DNA from: Hyphodiscus hymeniophilus
Taxonomy: Eukaryota; Ascomycota; Leotiomycetes; Helotiales; Hyphodiscaceae
Assembly (NCBI GenBank): GCA_016508695.1
Contig: VNKQ01000004.1
Location: 930,001-994,000 of the forward strand
DNA: 64,000 nt
Reading direction: 5' to 3'
Part shown: in pieces, positions 10,393 to 22,044 of the stretch
Position numbering within the stretch: the stretch's first letter is position 1
Layout of the letters: each line of letters starts with the position of its first letter
Translations under genes and position numbers: made by a program
The notes under the pieces: model-generated
The model's database searches: none
What the model saw: only the letters and a program-made list of their open reading frames with translations
What the model was told of the DNA's origin: nothing

Positions 10393-12069
10393 ATGCGATA
10401 CTTCATGTCGAACTTTCTCATGTCATCCCACGACGATATGTCGCTCTCCTCAGAATCATCAGCCTTGATACCGAGTATCAGTATCAAGGAAGTTCTCAGA
10501 CTGCACAAGTCGGCGAAGAAGGCTTTCCCCATAATTCACCAAGCGCTCAGCGAGATCTTACACAATGTCCTTGAAACCGAGATCAGATATAACGCCAATG
10601 CGAAGCTCACCGAACCCATCGAATGGTCCGAACCCAACTTGCTTCAAGCAGGTATTCCCTTCCATCTCTACAGAGAATCGATGCCTCACATGTTTGACCC
10701 GAAGAGTCCGGAAATATTGATGAGAACCAGAAGACCAGTGAATGGCTCAGTCGATGACTTCTGTCCAGATCAGACATTGATGTTGATCTTGAACTGGTTC
10801 ATGAGCACAGGAGGCGCAGTACCCAGGAAGGCAGATGATAAGGATCAAGCGTGGTGTAGAAACATCTTCCTGTGGCTGTACAAATACGAAGCTGGGCCGT
10901 CTCTGTCTGTAGATATCAAGGCAGCGAGAAAAAACATGGGCCAGGTGGACGCAAAAGTCACGAAAATGAAGGTTGAAATCTGGAAGCGGGACATTATCGG
11001 CATTCCATCTATCGGCATCGAGTGTCTGGAAGAAAGATTGAGGTTGCAAGGGCAGAAATATCGGGACCCTGAGGAAGGGGGTGGTTGTTGGTTGGATCGA
11101 TTTAAGGACATCCATTTCGGTGAAGCTGCTGATACGCCGCTAACTGTCCATATGGGAGATGGTGAGGTTCGCAATAGGTGTGATAGCCCGGTATTTGCAG
11201 CGAATCAAAGCGCAGTTCGTCGTGAGGAGACTTACAAAGATATACCAGATGGGTGGATGGATGATAGTGGGTGGATATGGCACGCGGATGGATATTTTCA
11301 TGGAGCGTACCAGAGCGATGGGCCCTATCCGTGTAAACATTGTGGAGAGAAGCAGGGAGAGGACAACCCGAGGGTAGTTTCGTACGAAGCCAAGATGAAA
11401 GGTACCCAAGGATGGCTCGGGGAGAACAGGCTCCTTGAGTTCCAACAATTATTTTGCGACTCTCTACATGCGGCTATTTCAACGAAGATCAAATTCCGCA
11501 CTTCACCCGAGAGACTTGGCCGGAAAGCGCCTATATCTAGACGAATACTCAGCGAAGTGGTAGGCATACGAATCGAGCACATCGAGGAGACTCTTACTCG
11601 ACTTCTTAACCCATATCGAAAACTCGGGGTATGCCATGACCAAGCACGAGAAAGCTCATATTGGGGGATGAACCCTCAGGAAGATATGGTGAGATGGATA
11701 TGTGAAACTCCAAGGGAGTCGCCAGGAATGGCGTGGTTCCACGACATGTTTTGCTTCCTGTGTACAGTGAAGATAGAGGCAGGGAAGAATATAGCGGTCG
11801 AACACGCGGCGAAAGCTTTCCAGACCTATAAATTCATATTTAAAGGCTTGGACGCACGAATGTGGGCAGAAGACGTGGATGAGGCAATGAAGATATCGTT
11901 GGATGGCTCTTCATTGTATATGCGTGAGAGGGTTAGGTTCAGAGCAGGCGATTCCAGGATTCGTCCTTGGCAAAGTGATGTTCGTGGCCCGGACTTGTGC
12001 GATCGAGAGAGATTCTCACAGTATCGAAAACTGTGGGCGGAAGCATCCAACGGTTTGCATAGGCTCTGA
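10393..12069 (+). CDS. Unrecognised 558-residue protein
   Basis: Long uninterrupted open frame. It remains open upstream to about 10264 with only a TTG start, so either translation begins at the ATG at 10393 (558 residues) or an upstream exon joins in; I used the ATG. I recognise no family. The middle holds a possible small zinc-binding pair, CKHCGEK near residue 318, and several tryptophan-rich stretches (GWMDDSGWIWHADGY, near residue 293). There is no signal peptide or membrane segment. The gene lies directly downstream of the dehydroshikimate dehydratase relic, which does not by itself suggest a function. Length and lack of stops make it a likely real gene. Confidence 0.65.
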   Translation: MRYFMSNFLMSSHDDMSLSSESSALIPSISIKEVLRLHKSAKKAFPIIHQALSEILHNVLETEIRYNANAKLTEPIEWSEPNLLQAGIPFHLYRESMPHMFDPKSPEILMRTRRPVNGSVDDFCPDQTLMLILNWFMSTGGAVPRKADDKDQAWCRNIFLWLYKYEAGPSLSVDIKAARKNMGQVDAKVTKMKVEIWKRDIIGIPSIGIECLEERLRLQGQKYRDPEEGGGCWLDRFKDIHFGEAADTPLTVHMGDGEVRNRCDSPVFAANQSAVRREETYKDIPDGWMDDSGWIWHADGYFHGAYQSDGPYPCKHCGEKQGEDNPRVVSYEAKMKGTQGWLGENRLLEFQQLFCDSLHAAISTKIKFRTSPERLGRKAPISRRILSEVVGIRIEHIEETLTRLLNPYRKLGVCHDQARESSYWGMNPQEDMVRWICETPRESPGMAWFHDMFCFLCTVKIEAGKNIAVEHAAKAFQTYKFIFKGLDARMWAEDVDEAMKISLDGSSLYMRERVRFRAGDSRIRPWQSDVRGPDLCDRERFSQYRKLWAEASNGLHRL

Positions 12070-13059
12070 CCGTTTCACATCGCAAGGTGGTCGTTACGTT
12101 GCCTAGTGCCTACCAGAGACCAATGTGTATAAAGGGACAATCCTAAGTCTTCCCAGGAAGCGTTGCGTTGGAGGATGAAGTTGACTGGTGGGCGATTAGA
12201 GAAGACCATTTATCAGGGTCGCAAAGATAATTAAAGAATGGAACTTAAAACCTTGAAGGCAACTTCGATAATCTGGTAGCATGCCCTTAAATAGTCAACC
12301 TGTGATGCAGGATCTAAATCCAGAAGGATAAACGAACGTAATGCAGAATCTTCATGCAGAGCTAGAGCTGCTAACCAACTCAAGGTCATTTGTAAAGAGA
12401 GTGCCGATCACTATTACAGCTTCTTCTCTGTAGATAGTCTTGCCTGTCCGCATCCTCCTTTCCATTTTGTTGATGTGTTCCACCTATCGAAGAATTACAT
12501 TCATTAGACTGCATTGATTTCTCCGCAGTGAGCCGTTTCTCTCAATGGGTCTACCCTTTCGTACTTCGAAACGAACGTAATAAGATTTGACAACTGACCA
12601 CGGCAGTTTAAAGCAGCCAACGGCATTGAGCGAACTTTGTGATAGGCGGAATCATGGCCAGAATTTGGAGAAATAAATCAAGGGTACATTTTTGAATTGA
12701 TTTTTGACCTCGCGTTCGGTCATTTAACATGACTTATGGTCCTGACCACTGCCATACTCTCATGAGCATGTAGAGTATTTGGGCCTTCTGACAACGGCCT
12801 TTATCATGAATCTATATCGTATATGGGAGAGCTTTTTGAGCCGATGCTCCTTCACGCAGCCTCTGACCATGGCTTCCCTACTCAGGCTCAGATCTCTTGC
12901 GCTCTCCGAACGACTAATTGGCCCCCAATCAGACTTTTCGTCGCCGCCCCTTTTTTCTTTGAAAGAGAAAGAAGAACTTTCGGATACCAACCTTATGCCA
13001 CTGCTGGGTGGAGAAACAGACATATACCCGTTAGTGATAGAACTGAAGTCAAGCTTGAT
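12070..13059. other. Intergenic region without a supported gene
   Basis: Lies between the ends of the converging 558-residue gene and the quinate-repressor-type gene. Plus-strand frames at 12779-13126 and 12823-13191 run antisense to, or into, the repressor 3' end and show no domain. I see no RNA gene or repeat. Confidence 0.4.
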
Positions 13060-15715
13060 TCAGCCCAAACTGCTGCTGCTTCTTTGCCCGTCAACTTGCA
13101 AATGCTGTCCCGTCTCACTAACATAGTGTCGCACCACTTCTGCTCTCATCAGATGCCTTGGTGCTGTTCGTCCAGTCATGAGCTGAAATGAAGCTATGCC
13201 CTGTTCCGGCAAGTGTTCGAGGCCATGAACAGGAACCCACGGTCGTCCTGATTCCCGTAGGTGCTCGATTTGTGACAGGAGAGGCGTCTTGCGCGGCTTG
13301 TAGGCGAGCTATTCGTATTGGTCAGCATTGGATCCTGCGCTATAGGAATAATTGCGCATGTTTTACCTCTAGAAACACGCCTCCGTTGACACTTTGGAGC
13401 CATCCTAGCGGCAATGTGAGATTTGCAGAAGGCACTGTCCCAATACTGTGCGCTGGGACACAAGATACGACAATAGTAGGCTGTTCGAATCCTGTTGGCC
13501 AAAGATCGTGCATCGATGCTATGACCATAATCCGTTGCTCATTCCTGCAACTAGTTCGGCCGGTAGCCCCTCGATAACGTACTGCCAGTTCGTTGAAGTG
13601 GGTAGCGAGAGCATCCGCATGCTTGACTGTCCTATTGTAGATGAAAATGTTTGGCACATCTAATCGGATTAATGCGTAGATTGCAGCCCGAGCCATTCCA
13701 CCCGCACCGAGAACTAAAGCTGCAGTCCGGGGTCTGATCATGTTTGCTGGTGAAAGATGTCGTTTGACACAAGTGGTGATGCCAACCCAATCTGTATTCG
13801 CGCCATGCCATGCAGTAACGGGCCCGGCGCGACTTCTTTGGATTCGTCGTTCATCCGATACAGTACTTGATGCCGGTTCTCTGATAGGGAGGATGGTGTT
13901 TACCGCACCGATAGCTTGGGCCTCCGGACTCAGTGACTTCAACACCTTGATGACCTCAGTCTTGAATGGCAGTGTGATGGCGGCGCCACCGAATGATGGA
14001 TCGCTGATTATGCCATCCAGATCGTGTAAATTCGAAGACTGGAAAACATCGTAATCGTGAGGTAGCCCACATGCATCATAAGCTGCTTTGTGCATAGCAG
14101 GAGAAAGACTATAAAGAGTACTAGCTCCAAAAGTACAGAACTTCAACGGATCGAGGATTCCAAGGTCATAGGTCATCTTCGATGCTTCTTGCATGGTCAG
14201 AAGATCATTGTAGTCGTTCGTCTTCCGGACTCTTATGGCAGGGTGTGTAACGGGTATGAGCATAGTATTGGAGCACATCGATGCTCGCCCCAGGCGGCCG
14301 ACATTGTAAGCAATCAGTGGAGGAAGGCTTCGTTGTGGGTTTTCGGTCTTGGCTTGAGCTGCTGACTTTTGAAATCGACGAATTGCAATGTTGTCTTCGT
14401 CCGACTTCGCAAATTGACTCAGTCGGACGATGTCGCAAGGGATTCGGATAGCTCTCTGATACTTGCTCAGCCGCACTGGATCATCCCAACCTAGCGGACT
14501 GTCATCAAAGCTTTCTCCTATGATCTTTGTGGAGCCCTTGGCACGAAGAAACTGTTGTAACCGGCTGTCATCAAAGTTAAGGTCTACTACAACATATTCT
14601 GCACCCAGCCGCGTTCCCAAGTGCAACAGTTCCAGATACGTTTCATCCTTTGACATATTGCCAGCCTTCAAAGATTCAAATGAAGGCCAATTGACATTAA
14701 AAATCATCGGGGCAGCAACCTTTCTCCTCAGAGCAGCAAATTGCTGGCTGAGCTTAGTGACCCATGTGGAATCCACTGCAAGTGACTGCCCAATAATGTC
14801 AGATGCACACATTCGAAGTTCGATGACATCCGCCCCACATTCAAGCTCAATGAGGTCCAAGCTACCATCTGCGATTTGAGAGAACTCCACCGCCAAGGCA
14901 TATGTATATACTTTATCTTCTGGGGAAACTGCAGCAGCAATGATCTTTGCGTTCAGTTCTTGGAGTGAGGGATCCGGAAGGCCCATGATCAAGTTCACAA
15001 ATCTGATGAAGTCTTGTTGAGTGCGTTGAAGGGTACCAGCGTATCTGGGAGATCGTTGACCAAGGCTTGCGTCCTTCGATACACGCCCCTCGATCTCGCA
15101 GGCATTGACTCCCCCATCGAATAAGTTGTAGAATTCAAAATTTGAACATATTCGGTGCTTTCTGTCACTGTCTTCGAGCCGCGACATGAGGCTGCTGTCT
15201 TTAGGGATGCGCAGCCAGTCTCTCACAAACTCGGTCTCTCTAACCACATGTATAACTGGATGTCTCAATGCGTATTCCCGCAAGAGAGCCTGGCCATGAG
15301 ACTCGATGCTACCAACTCCACAAACAATCACAGCATCGGTCTCATTGTTGGCTAGCATCGATTCCATCAACTGTCTCTCTTGTAACCTGTATTGTTCCGC
15401 ATTATTTTTCCGGTCCTTCAAGAATTGTGCTCGTGAGCAGCCAGTCTTTCGTTCGAATTCATCATCTGCTTCAATGAGCCGTCGCCCCAAAGCCCTGGCA
15501 GCGATATATCCCAACGAAGTCTTCCCGCATCCCCTTATTCCGACGAGGACGATCGATGCATTGGGGGCGAATGTTCGTGTTGTTTCGACCGATGAAACTT
15601 TGAGAACTGGCCGTGCTGGTTCAGGAGTGCTAAGGCCTCTTAAGTTCAAGGCGGAGAGAGGTCTGCCTAACCCCGCGCGCGATATCGAGCGACTCGAGTG
15701 GTTACCGACGTCCAT
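13060..15715 (-). CDS. Quinate repressor-type protein (AROM-derived, QutR/QA-1S family)
   Basis: Predicted 865-residue protein from exons 15715-13367 and 13308-13060 with a 58-nt intron; the join gives VFLE-LAYKPRKTPLL, a shikimate-dehydrogenase-like ending. The domain order copies the last three domains of the pentafunctional AROM protein: a shikimate-kinase-like P-loop (GIRGCGKTS, residues 59-67), a type I dehydroquinase-like region (about 230-480) and a shikimate-dehydrogenase-like region (about 510-865, GAGGMARAA). This is the known make-up of the fungal quinate repressor QutR/QA-1S, which blocks the activator of the quinate pathway genes. In the dehydrogenase-like part the usual MHN reads MHK, in keeping with a non-catalytic regulator. 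It is divergent from a Zn2Cys6 gene across 521 bp, like the repressor/activator pairs in Neurospora and Aspergillus. Confidence 0.88.
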
Positions 15716-16236
15716 AGCATTGTACTCGGTTGATCTTTTCTCGTGTTAGTGATGCTAAATTTCATGCTCAAAGAAAATGCGCTGGACCTCAAGCATCAAT
15801 ATCAAGGTTCGGCCCCGGTGTAGAGCCGCAATACCGTCCACTTGAAAATATCGAGACGGGATTTGAAAAGAAAAGAGCAGAATTCATGGAGAACAGCCGA
15901 GGAAGAATCCTGGTAGAGCACATTCGACCATGTCTGGATCTGTTCAATGACCCGTCAGCTGGATGAGGTTTGTTCCACGAGTGCCTACTCGAGGACCTGG
16001 TGGACCCAGCTTTTGACGGGTAAGACTTTCCCCGAGAAATCTCATCCTCGATTTCAAGGCAATCGACTTCACTAATTCATGACAGGAGCCGGCAAATGAA
16101 CGTCGATCGATCACTGAGAATGGGTTTTTGGCCCAGGTACGAAAATGCTTCTTCAATCTGACTACAACTAGTTGCTGCGTACAGAGAGTTCAGTGGCCGA
16201 CAAAAGGGGCCAAATGGATGCCGAACCTCGACAACA
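15716..16236. promoter_or_regulatory. Divergent promoter between repressor-type and Zn2Cys6 genes
   Basis: A 521-bp stretch between two divergent starts. The arrangement parallels shared control of repressor and activator in known quinate clusters. I could not identify individual operator sites with confidence. Short open frames here lack domains. Confidence 0.45.
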
Positions 16237-17321
16237 ATGGAAAAACGCGGGAATACACAGATATCTTATACTCCTTCAAAAGACTACACAAAGCTGAAGC
16301 GAAAGGACACCGGAAGAGATCAAGGGGCTCGGAAGAGAGTGTCACAAGCGTGCGATGCTTGCAGAAGCAAGAAGCTCAAGTGCAATGGTCTCAAGCCTTC
16401 TTGTTCTTCTTGCGTTGCACAAGCGCGGGAGTGCATATACGGAGCGCTTCTCAAAAAGCGTGGGCTACCAGAAGGCTACGTGAGGGGTCTCGAGAGACTG
16501 CTTGCTTTGCTGATATCAAAGGACGGTGGAGAGAATCTGGAGTCAAGGTTTCAGCAAGGTTTGGTCGACAAGAATATAAGAGCCGATCTCATCAGACAAT
16601 GGAATGGAGAATTAAAACATGGGGAGACCTTGGCAGAAACATGGCGAAACAGTCAACTCTGCAGAGCTTTCGAGACACTTCTGCCAGATTTGGACGATCC
16701 TTATGCTAGAGGGCCGGATCCGAAGAAACCTCGATTCGAACCACATGCTGTTGGAACTGAAAATCCACGAGCAAAAAAGTTGCACAGTCCCGAACATCGA
16801 AGAAAAAACACCAACGAAAGTAGCAAAGCCAATGGCCAAGTAACGATTGGAGTTGCCCAGCACCAAAGTGCATACATTTCAAATCACTCTAAATCTGATC
16901 CACTGGATGAGACTGTCACTATACACCCTTCCAGTGTCGCCGTTCATGGCTCATTTCCTACGGCTCAGATGCCACAGCCGAGCCCTGTCTATAACATTAA
17001 CAGCCAATCTCTGGATTATATGCAGTCTACACTCTCGATACCTGAAGACTTGTCTGGAGTCATGGAAGAGTTTCCTGTGAATCCAAATTTCAGCACCATG
17101 ATGGGTACGGATGATCTATTCTTTGAGATGTCAAACCTTGATTATTTGTAAGTGTCAGTTTCGAAGCCCATACGATGTACTAACTTCATAGTACCGGTGA
17201 TCAAGATGAGACATATAGGAACCTAGGGTTCCTACTTCCCCTGGACAGCTCTTATCAGCCTGGAATGGCCAATCAGAGCTACCAGGGTATCTATAATCCT
17301 CATGAGTGGTCGAGAAGCTGA
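16237..17321 (+). CDS. Short Zn2Cys6 transcription factor, QutA/QA-1F-like N-terminus
   Basis: Predicted 346-residue regulator from exons 16237-17147 and 17192-17321; the 44-nt intron has a GTAAGT donor and a TACTAAC branch site. Residues 33-70 form the Zn2Cys6 DNA-binding cluster (CDACRSKKLKCNG...CSSCVAQARECIY), followed by KKRGLPEGYVRGLE, a linker/coiled segment seen in the quinate activator family and some related regulators. The rest is low-complexity and ends in an acidic, aromatic region (DDLFFEMSNLDYF) that may act in activation. The fungal-specific middle homology domain of full-length QutA/QA-1F (about 800 aa) is missing. Position and divergence from the quinate-repressor-type gene point to a pathway regulator; whether it is a shortened activator or an unrelated short regulator is open. 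Confidence 0.75.
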
Positions 17322-18642
17322 AAGTAGCTCAGTATATTCATGATCTAGCATTTGATGTCATCCATTGCCCTCTTGGTAGTATGCCAGTATAGCTCCAACT
17401 CCTTGAAATCGCTCTGCTCTTCACAACATGTTGAAATACATTCGACGCGAGAGACCACTCCGAGTAGTTCGGTTGAGTAAATTTTGGTGTGTTGATCCTC
17501 ATGCTTACATGCTGGCTTTTGCACCTGGAACTACGCACTGAGGTAAGACATCGTAAGACACTGTTCCTTATTATACTGACGCAATATGAAGCTATATCTA
17601 ATAAAGGTCTCGAACTCTCAGTATAGATTCCAGCCACTGACGGGAGAACGAGCTCCCACAACTCGGTCTTTGCATTCTTCAACCCGAATCACGGTCCACA
17701 ACACTTCGCTAGACATCTGGTATCTAGACACTCTCAGAGAGTAGTACACGCCAGAAGTTTTCGAAAGCCTGATTCTGTACTATGACAGTGCAAACGCTAG
17801 TCGGGGTTTCGAAACAGTTCCTGCTGATGGTTTCCTCCAGCCTCGAAACAGTGATATACGACCATAGCTCATTATCCGGAACGTATGACATCGGCAATTG
17901 ATCAGGATGCTTCTCATGCGCTAGTTTCCGGGCAGAACCATGCAATTATCGAGGCTGGATGAGGAAGCATCGGATGGCTACAAATGGATCTCCAGCTATT
18001 TTCTGGCATCTATCATCTGAATCGGGTGTCCGTTTAGCCGACGTATTTGGAGCTGGAATGATGATATCGCAACAATGTCGCAATCATATCGTTCAATCTC
18101 TTACCGAATCGATAATTGTAGCCTGCAGGAGAGCTGTTACGGAATGGCGCCCCTCGATTGCTAGGTGCAGTTGAGGTGTTGCAAGGATTTTTACTATTTT
18201 TTCTATTGTTTTGTGTAAAATACATCCTATAGCAGCGCCAGAACTCTAGACAACGACCCCGAGGATCTCATAGAAAGCAGGCTATGGTATGAGTTCCTGA
18301 CAAAAATGCTGGTGAATTTGGATAGTTCTCCCCTCAGCTATCGTTATCTCACTTGCGTTCACGATGCACCTCCCGAGATCTGCCGCGGCATGCCGCTGAA
18401 GGATGAGCAGGGTCGGGAAATTTTCCAATGGCAAGCCTCCGTTGAGGCTTTCGCCGCCGCCCGCCCAGTCCAATACCCTAAAATGGCTTTGAAGTATAAC
18501 GAGAAAGCGATGCTGCATGCCTGACTGTCAACGCTCTATATTTGTTTTAAGGCGACGGCTTTGGAGATATTTGTTCTAGGCAACACCCTCTCGGTTCTTC
18601 TTCGTTCTGCTTCTACCATGTATCATAGCTACAGTTATAGCC
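17322..18642. other. Intergenic region with coding-like scraps
   Basis: No intact gene found. A frame open from 18219 to 18524 (about 100 codons, ATG at 18306) has protein-like composition (DAPPEICRGMPL, then EIFQWQASVEAF) but no family I recognise, and a second short segment near 17950-18030 also looks coding-like. These could be pieces of a decayed gene. No remnant of the regulator's missing middle homology domain was recognised. Confidence 0.35.
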
Positions 18643-19596
18643 ATGGCGCTCCCTACCATGAACACTGTTCTCGAGCTGAAGACTGACGAAGATCCTACTC
18701 CCATTCGTCGCTGGCGAACCCTATCGTCACCCGTCAATCCATCGGTTATCAACTCGCATCCTTTCGTGGGCCGCATCGGAGGTAATCAACTCCATGCAAT
18801 ATCACATTCTGATCCCGACTACGAAAAGCTTCAAAAAAGCGACCCTGACGCCGTCCAATCCCCCAAATGGGCGGGAATCTTGAGTTTACAGTCCTTCAAG
18901 GATGTCCACATATGGCGAAGCGCATGTATTGAAGGCGTTGGTCTATGCCTATGGGTCTTCATCGCTGGTCTCGTCTCTCACGGCACTGCTGGCCTCGCTA
19001 CTGCAACATCGCTGGGTCCTATTCTTCCAGTTGGGATCGCGGCGATTGTGCAGTTCCTTATTATCACAATCTTTATCTTCAGTCTTGGTCCCGTCACTGG
19101 AGCACATTTGACGCCTTTGATCACCTTCGCAACATTCCTTGCAAAGCTGACCTCGCTGCCTCGAATGATACTTTATATCACTTTTCAATCCATTGGTGCT
19201 GTAGTTGGCGCATACGTACTTCGCTCAGCGCTGGGAGGTAATCCCGAAAACCTCGTCTTTTCCCCAGGATGCTACATCGATCCGGGCGAGGTTCCAGGAA
19301 CGCAGGCCTTCGCGCTCGAGACCATGGGGGCTTTGTTTCTCCTCTTCTTAGCTTTCGGACTGGGTCTTGATCCTCGAAACCAGGGTAGTTTTGGCCCGGC
19401 ACTGGGTCCATTTTTGGTCGGCTTTGCTTCAGCACTTGCGCTTTTTGCTGGTGGGGTTGCGATGCCGGGATACCTAGGTCTATCTTGTAATCCAGCAAGG
19501 TGTTTGGGATTGATGGCTGCCTCTCACCGCTTCACTTATCACTGGGTGCATTGGATTGGGGATTTGACGGCATGTGTGGTACATGCTTTTATTTAG
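18643..19596 (+). CDS. Aquaporin-like MIP channel, C-terminus cut by a transposon
   Basis: Single-exon membrane channel of the major intrinsic protein family, 317 residues as it now stands. About six hydrophobic segments follow a ~90-residue cytosolic N-terminus. The second pore motif is intact (LSCNPARCLG, near residue 286), but the first is altered: GAHLTPLITF (near residue 150) has TPL where most channels have NPA. The present stop codon TAG at 19594-19596 is formed by the last two bases of an 8-bp target duplication plus the first G of a transposon. Without the insert the frame would continue VVHAFIYY and about 11 more residues to a stop at 22135-22137, matching the usual HWVHW...VVH..YY channel ending. 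The gene loses only a short tail, so it may still work. Substrate unknown. Confidence 0.88.
   Translation: MALPTMNTVLELKTDEDPTPIRRWRTLSSPVNPSVINSHPFVGRIGGNQLHAISHSDPDYEKLQKSDPDAVQSPKWAGILSLQSFKDVHIWRSACIEGVGLCLWVFIAGLVSHGTAGLATATSLGPILPVGIAAIVQFLIITIFIFSLGPVTGAHLTPLITFATFLAKLTSLPRMILYITFQSIGAVVGAYVLRSALGGNPENLVFSPGCYIDPGEVPGTQAFALETMGALFLLFLAFGLGLDPRNQGSFGPALGPFLVGFASALALFAGGVAMPGYLGLSCNPARCLGLMAASHRFTYHWVHWIGDLTACVVHAFI
19588..19595. repeat. Left target site duplication TTTATTTA
   Basis: Eight bases directly before the left terminal inverted repeat, repeated exactly at 22087-22094 directly after the right one. Confidence 0.92.
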
Positions 19597-19637
19597 GGAC
19601 GAGCTATTTCAACTCCAATGCCGGCTATTTCAACTCT
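19596..19637 (+). repeat. Left terminal inverted repeat (42 bp)
   Basis: Begins GGGACGAGCTATTTC. It contains two direct copies of GCTATTTCAACTC 21 bp apart. It pairs with 22045-22086 at 41 of 42 positions; the one difference is C against T in a CpA context, as RIP would give. Confidence 0.95.
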
Positions 19638-22044
19638 ACTAGTCCCAGATCGTTTTTACACTTGTGTATATCTAGTAAGCTCTACTTACTATATAAATTT
19701 GTATGCGCGCAAGAGTATATAATATATACTATTATATTAACTTATCAAAATTATAATCTAGATCTAACTTATACTTACTATCTTGCGTATAACCCTTAAA
19801 AGGTTCTACTACAACTTTAACCTCTTATATTACCTCCCTTTGTAGTATATCTCCTATAATAACTATTGCGTCTTTAAGGCAATCGTCTTTATATATAGAA
19901 GAAATCCCCCCTATATAACCCCTTTCCCTTCTTATGCCTAGCTTATATTAATCGATGTGCCCCTTTACTATCCGTGCTATTATAAGGGTAATAGAACTAT
20001 CTCGATTTAGCCTAGAATAAACAACAAATACTAGTCCGGTAAGAGACTTGGGTCGCTTAAGGATCGCGGGGGCTAAGGAAGAGGGGAGTTCGAAAGCTAA
20101 GGGTAATCGTCGAGTACTCGATTTAGTAATACGTAATACCCCTCCTAGTATATTACGGGGTCTACCTTTCTCTCGTATACGTATAGGGTTAAGAACTAGT
20201 CTTAAAACCTCTAGTATAAGGAAGGGATTAAGAGTATTAGTTATAGGCCTATCGTAATACTAGTAACGATATATATTAGTTAGTAAGATTATTCTCTTAT
20301 TAGATTTGCGCTCTTATATTATATAAAAACAAGGTAGGCTAAGTAACCGTTAAATTGTATACTAATAACTAGGGGAAGGGGACTACTCGCAAGTAACTTA
20401 GTATACTTTAGGAGTATTTTCTCTAACGCAAAGCTATAAACTAATTAAAGAATTATAGCGAAGAGAAGTATATTAACTTGTGTTTTCGGCTATAGTTTCT
20501 ACTAAGCTAGTATCGTTATTATACCTTAATATTACAAATCCCAAAAGTGTTATAGGCGTATAAAGACACCTCTTAAGTCTCTATTCCCTCGTTATAAGTA
20601 TAATTTGAGTATTACGTAATAACCTTTAATAAGACTCGAAATAGTTACTTTAAAGTAATAGTATTAATCGACCTAATATATAACGATCTTTTCCTTTTAT
20701 AAGTATAACTAGGTCCCTTTGTAATAACTTATAGCTTGAGGAGGGGAAGTAACCCTTATTTCTTTTAACTTATTATCGTATTCCTCTAAACTTGTATTAG
20801 AAAGTAATATATTTTAGGCCCTAAGGAATAACTAGAACAAAGGGTACCTCTTTACCTTACTATTCTAGTCTTTAATTAGACTTAGAAAGAATTTCTTAGT
20901 TTTAGCTAGTATATTTATATTTACGTACTATCTATAAAGGATATAGCTTAATCGTGGGAATTATATATTAATATACTCTATTAGAGCTAGTTCTCTATTA
21001 GTTACTATAGAAACTAGCTCCTCAATTATATTTTGGGTTATAATATTATAGAGTTATTATAATACCTACTTATAATCGACCTTCTTCTTAGCTAAGAGAA
21101 AAACTACCCCCACTTAAATAACCTTATTATTCCCTATTATTATATATATATTAAGTAATAGCATATTAAATCGGTTCGTTTTATAAGTATAATCAAGTAA
21201 AAGAATATCGGAATATTACTTTTATAAGTCGAGAGAAAAGGGGTATAAAAAGAAGAGTTAGGTTAGTACGTTAGTCGAAGGGTTTATATCAAATATAGGG
21301 TTAAAGCCGCCCTCTCGAAGTTCTTAGTAAATCGTTAGTATTATACTTAGAAGGACCTTTACTAATATACCTTAAGTAGCTATTCTATCGGAGTAAGCCT
21401 ATTAAGCTAACGAAGACGTATTACTTACACGAGATTTGAGATATCCTTCTAAGAGAGTATAACTATAGGTTTCTCTCGTCGAATAACTACTAATATCGAT
21501 ATATTATTAAGACTTGTAATAACTAGGTTCTTAACCTAGGTAGTTATCTCTAGGTCTAGAGTAGTAATTCGGTAGGCAAGATAGGCGGAAAGTACTATAG
21601 ACGGCCTATAGTTATATATCCCTTCTAATACTACTAGTTCCTATTATTCCGAGATAGCGTTTCTTTCTAACGCAACCTTTATCTTATAATCGCACTTCTT
21701 ATTACGAGTACCTTCGCGTCGCTTCGATTCGTATATTATAAGGTTCTTAGGCTTTAACTATAGCTTACCGAATCGATTGCAAGTATATATAATTCGCTTT
21801 AGTTTAATATCGCGTTTAAAGAGAGTATACCCATTAGCTTTAGTATACTATTTGATAGTAGTAACTATAATAAAAAGATTAGTATAAACCGCTATAGAGG
21901 GAGGGGGCCTACAAGTCTTAGATACGTCTATTGCGAAGGTTATAGGTTAATAAAGATATATTGATTTTTACAAGTAATATAAATTATGCTTGCCCTTGCA
22001 TACAAAATAGTATGGGGAAGCGAGCTTACTAGGTGTACCCCCAA

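Noticed and set aside
12779..13191. Two plus-strand frames of 115 and 122 codons
   Set aside because: They overlap each other and run antisense into the repressor's last exon; no domain.
17322..18642. Looking for the missing middle homology domain of the zinc-cluster regulator downstream
   Set aside because: No frame on the plus strand shows that domain; the 44-nt intron and final exon give a clean end at 17321.
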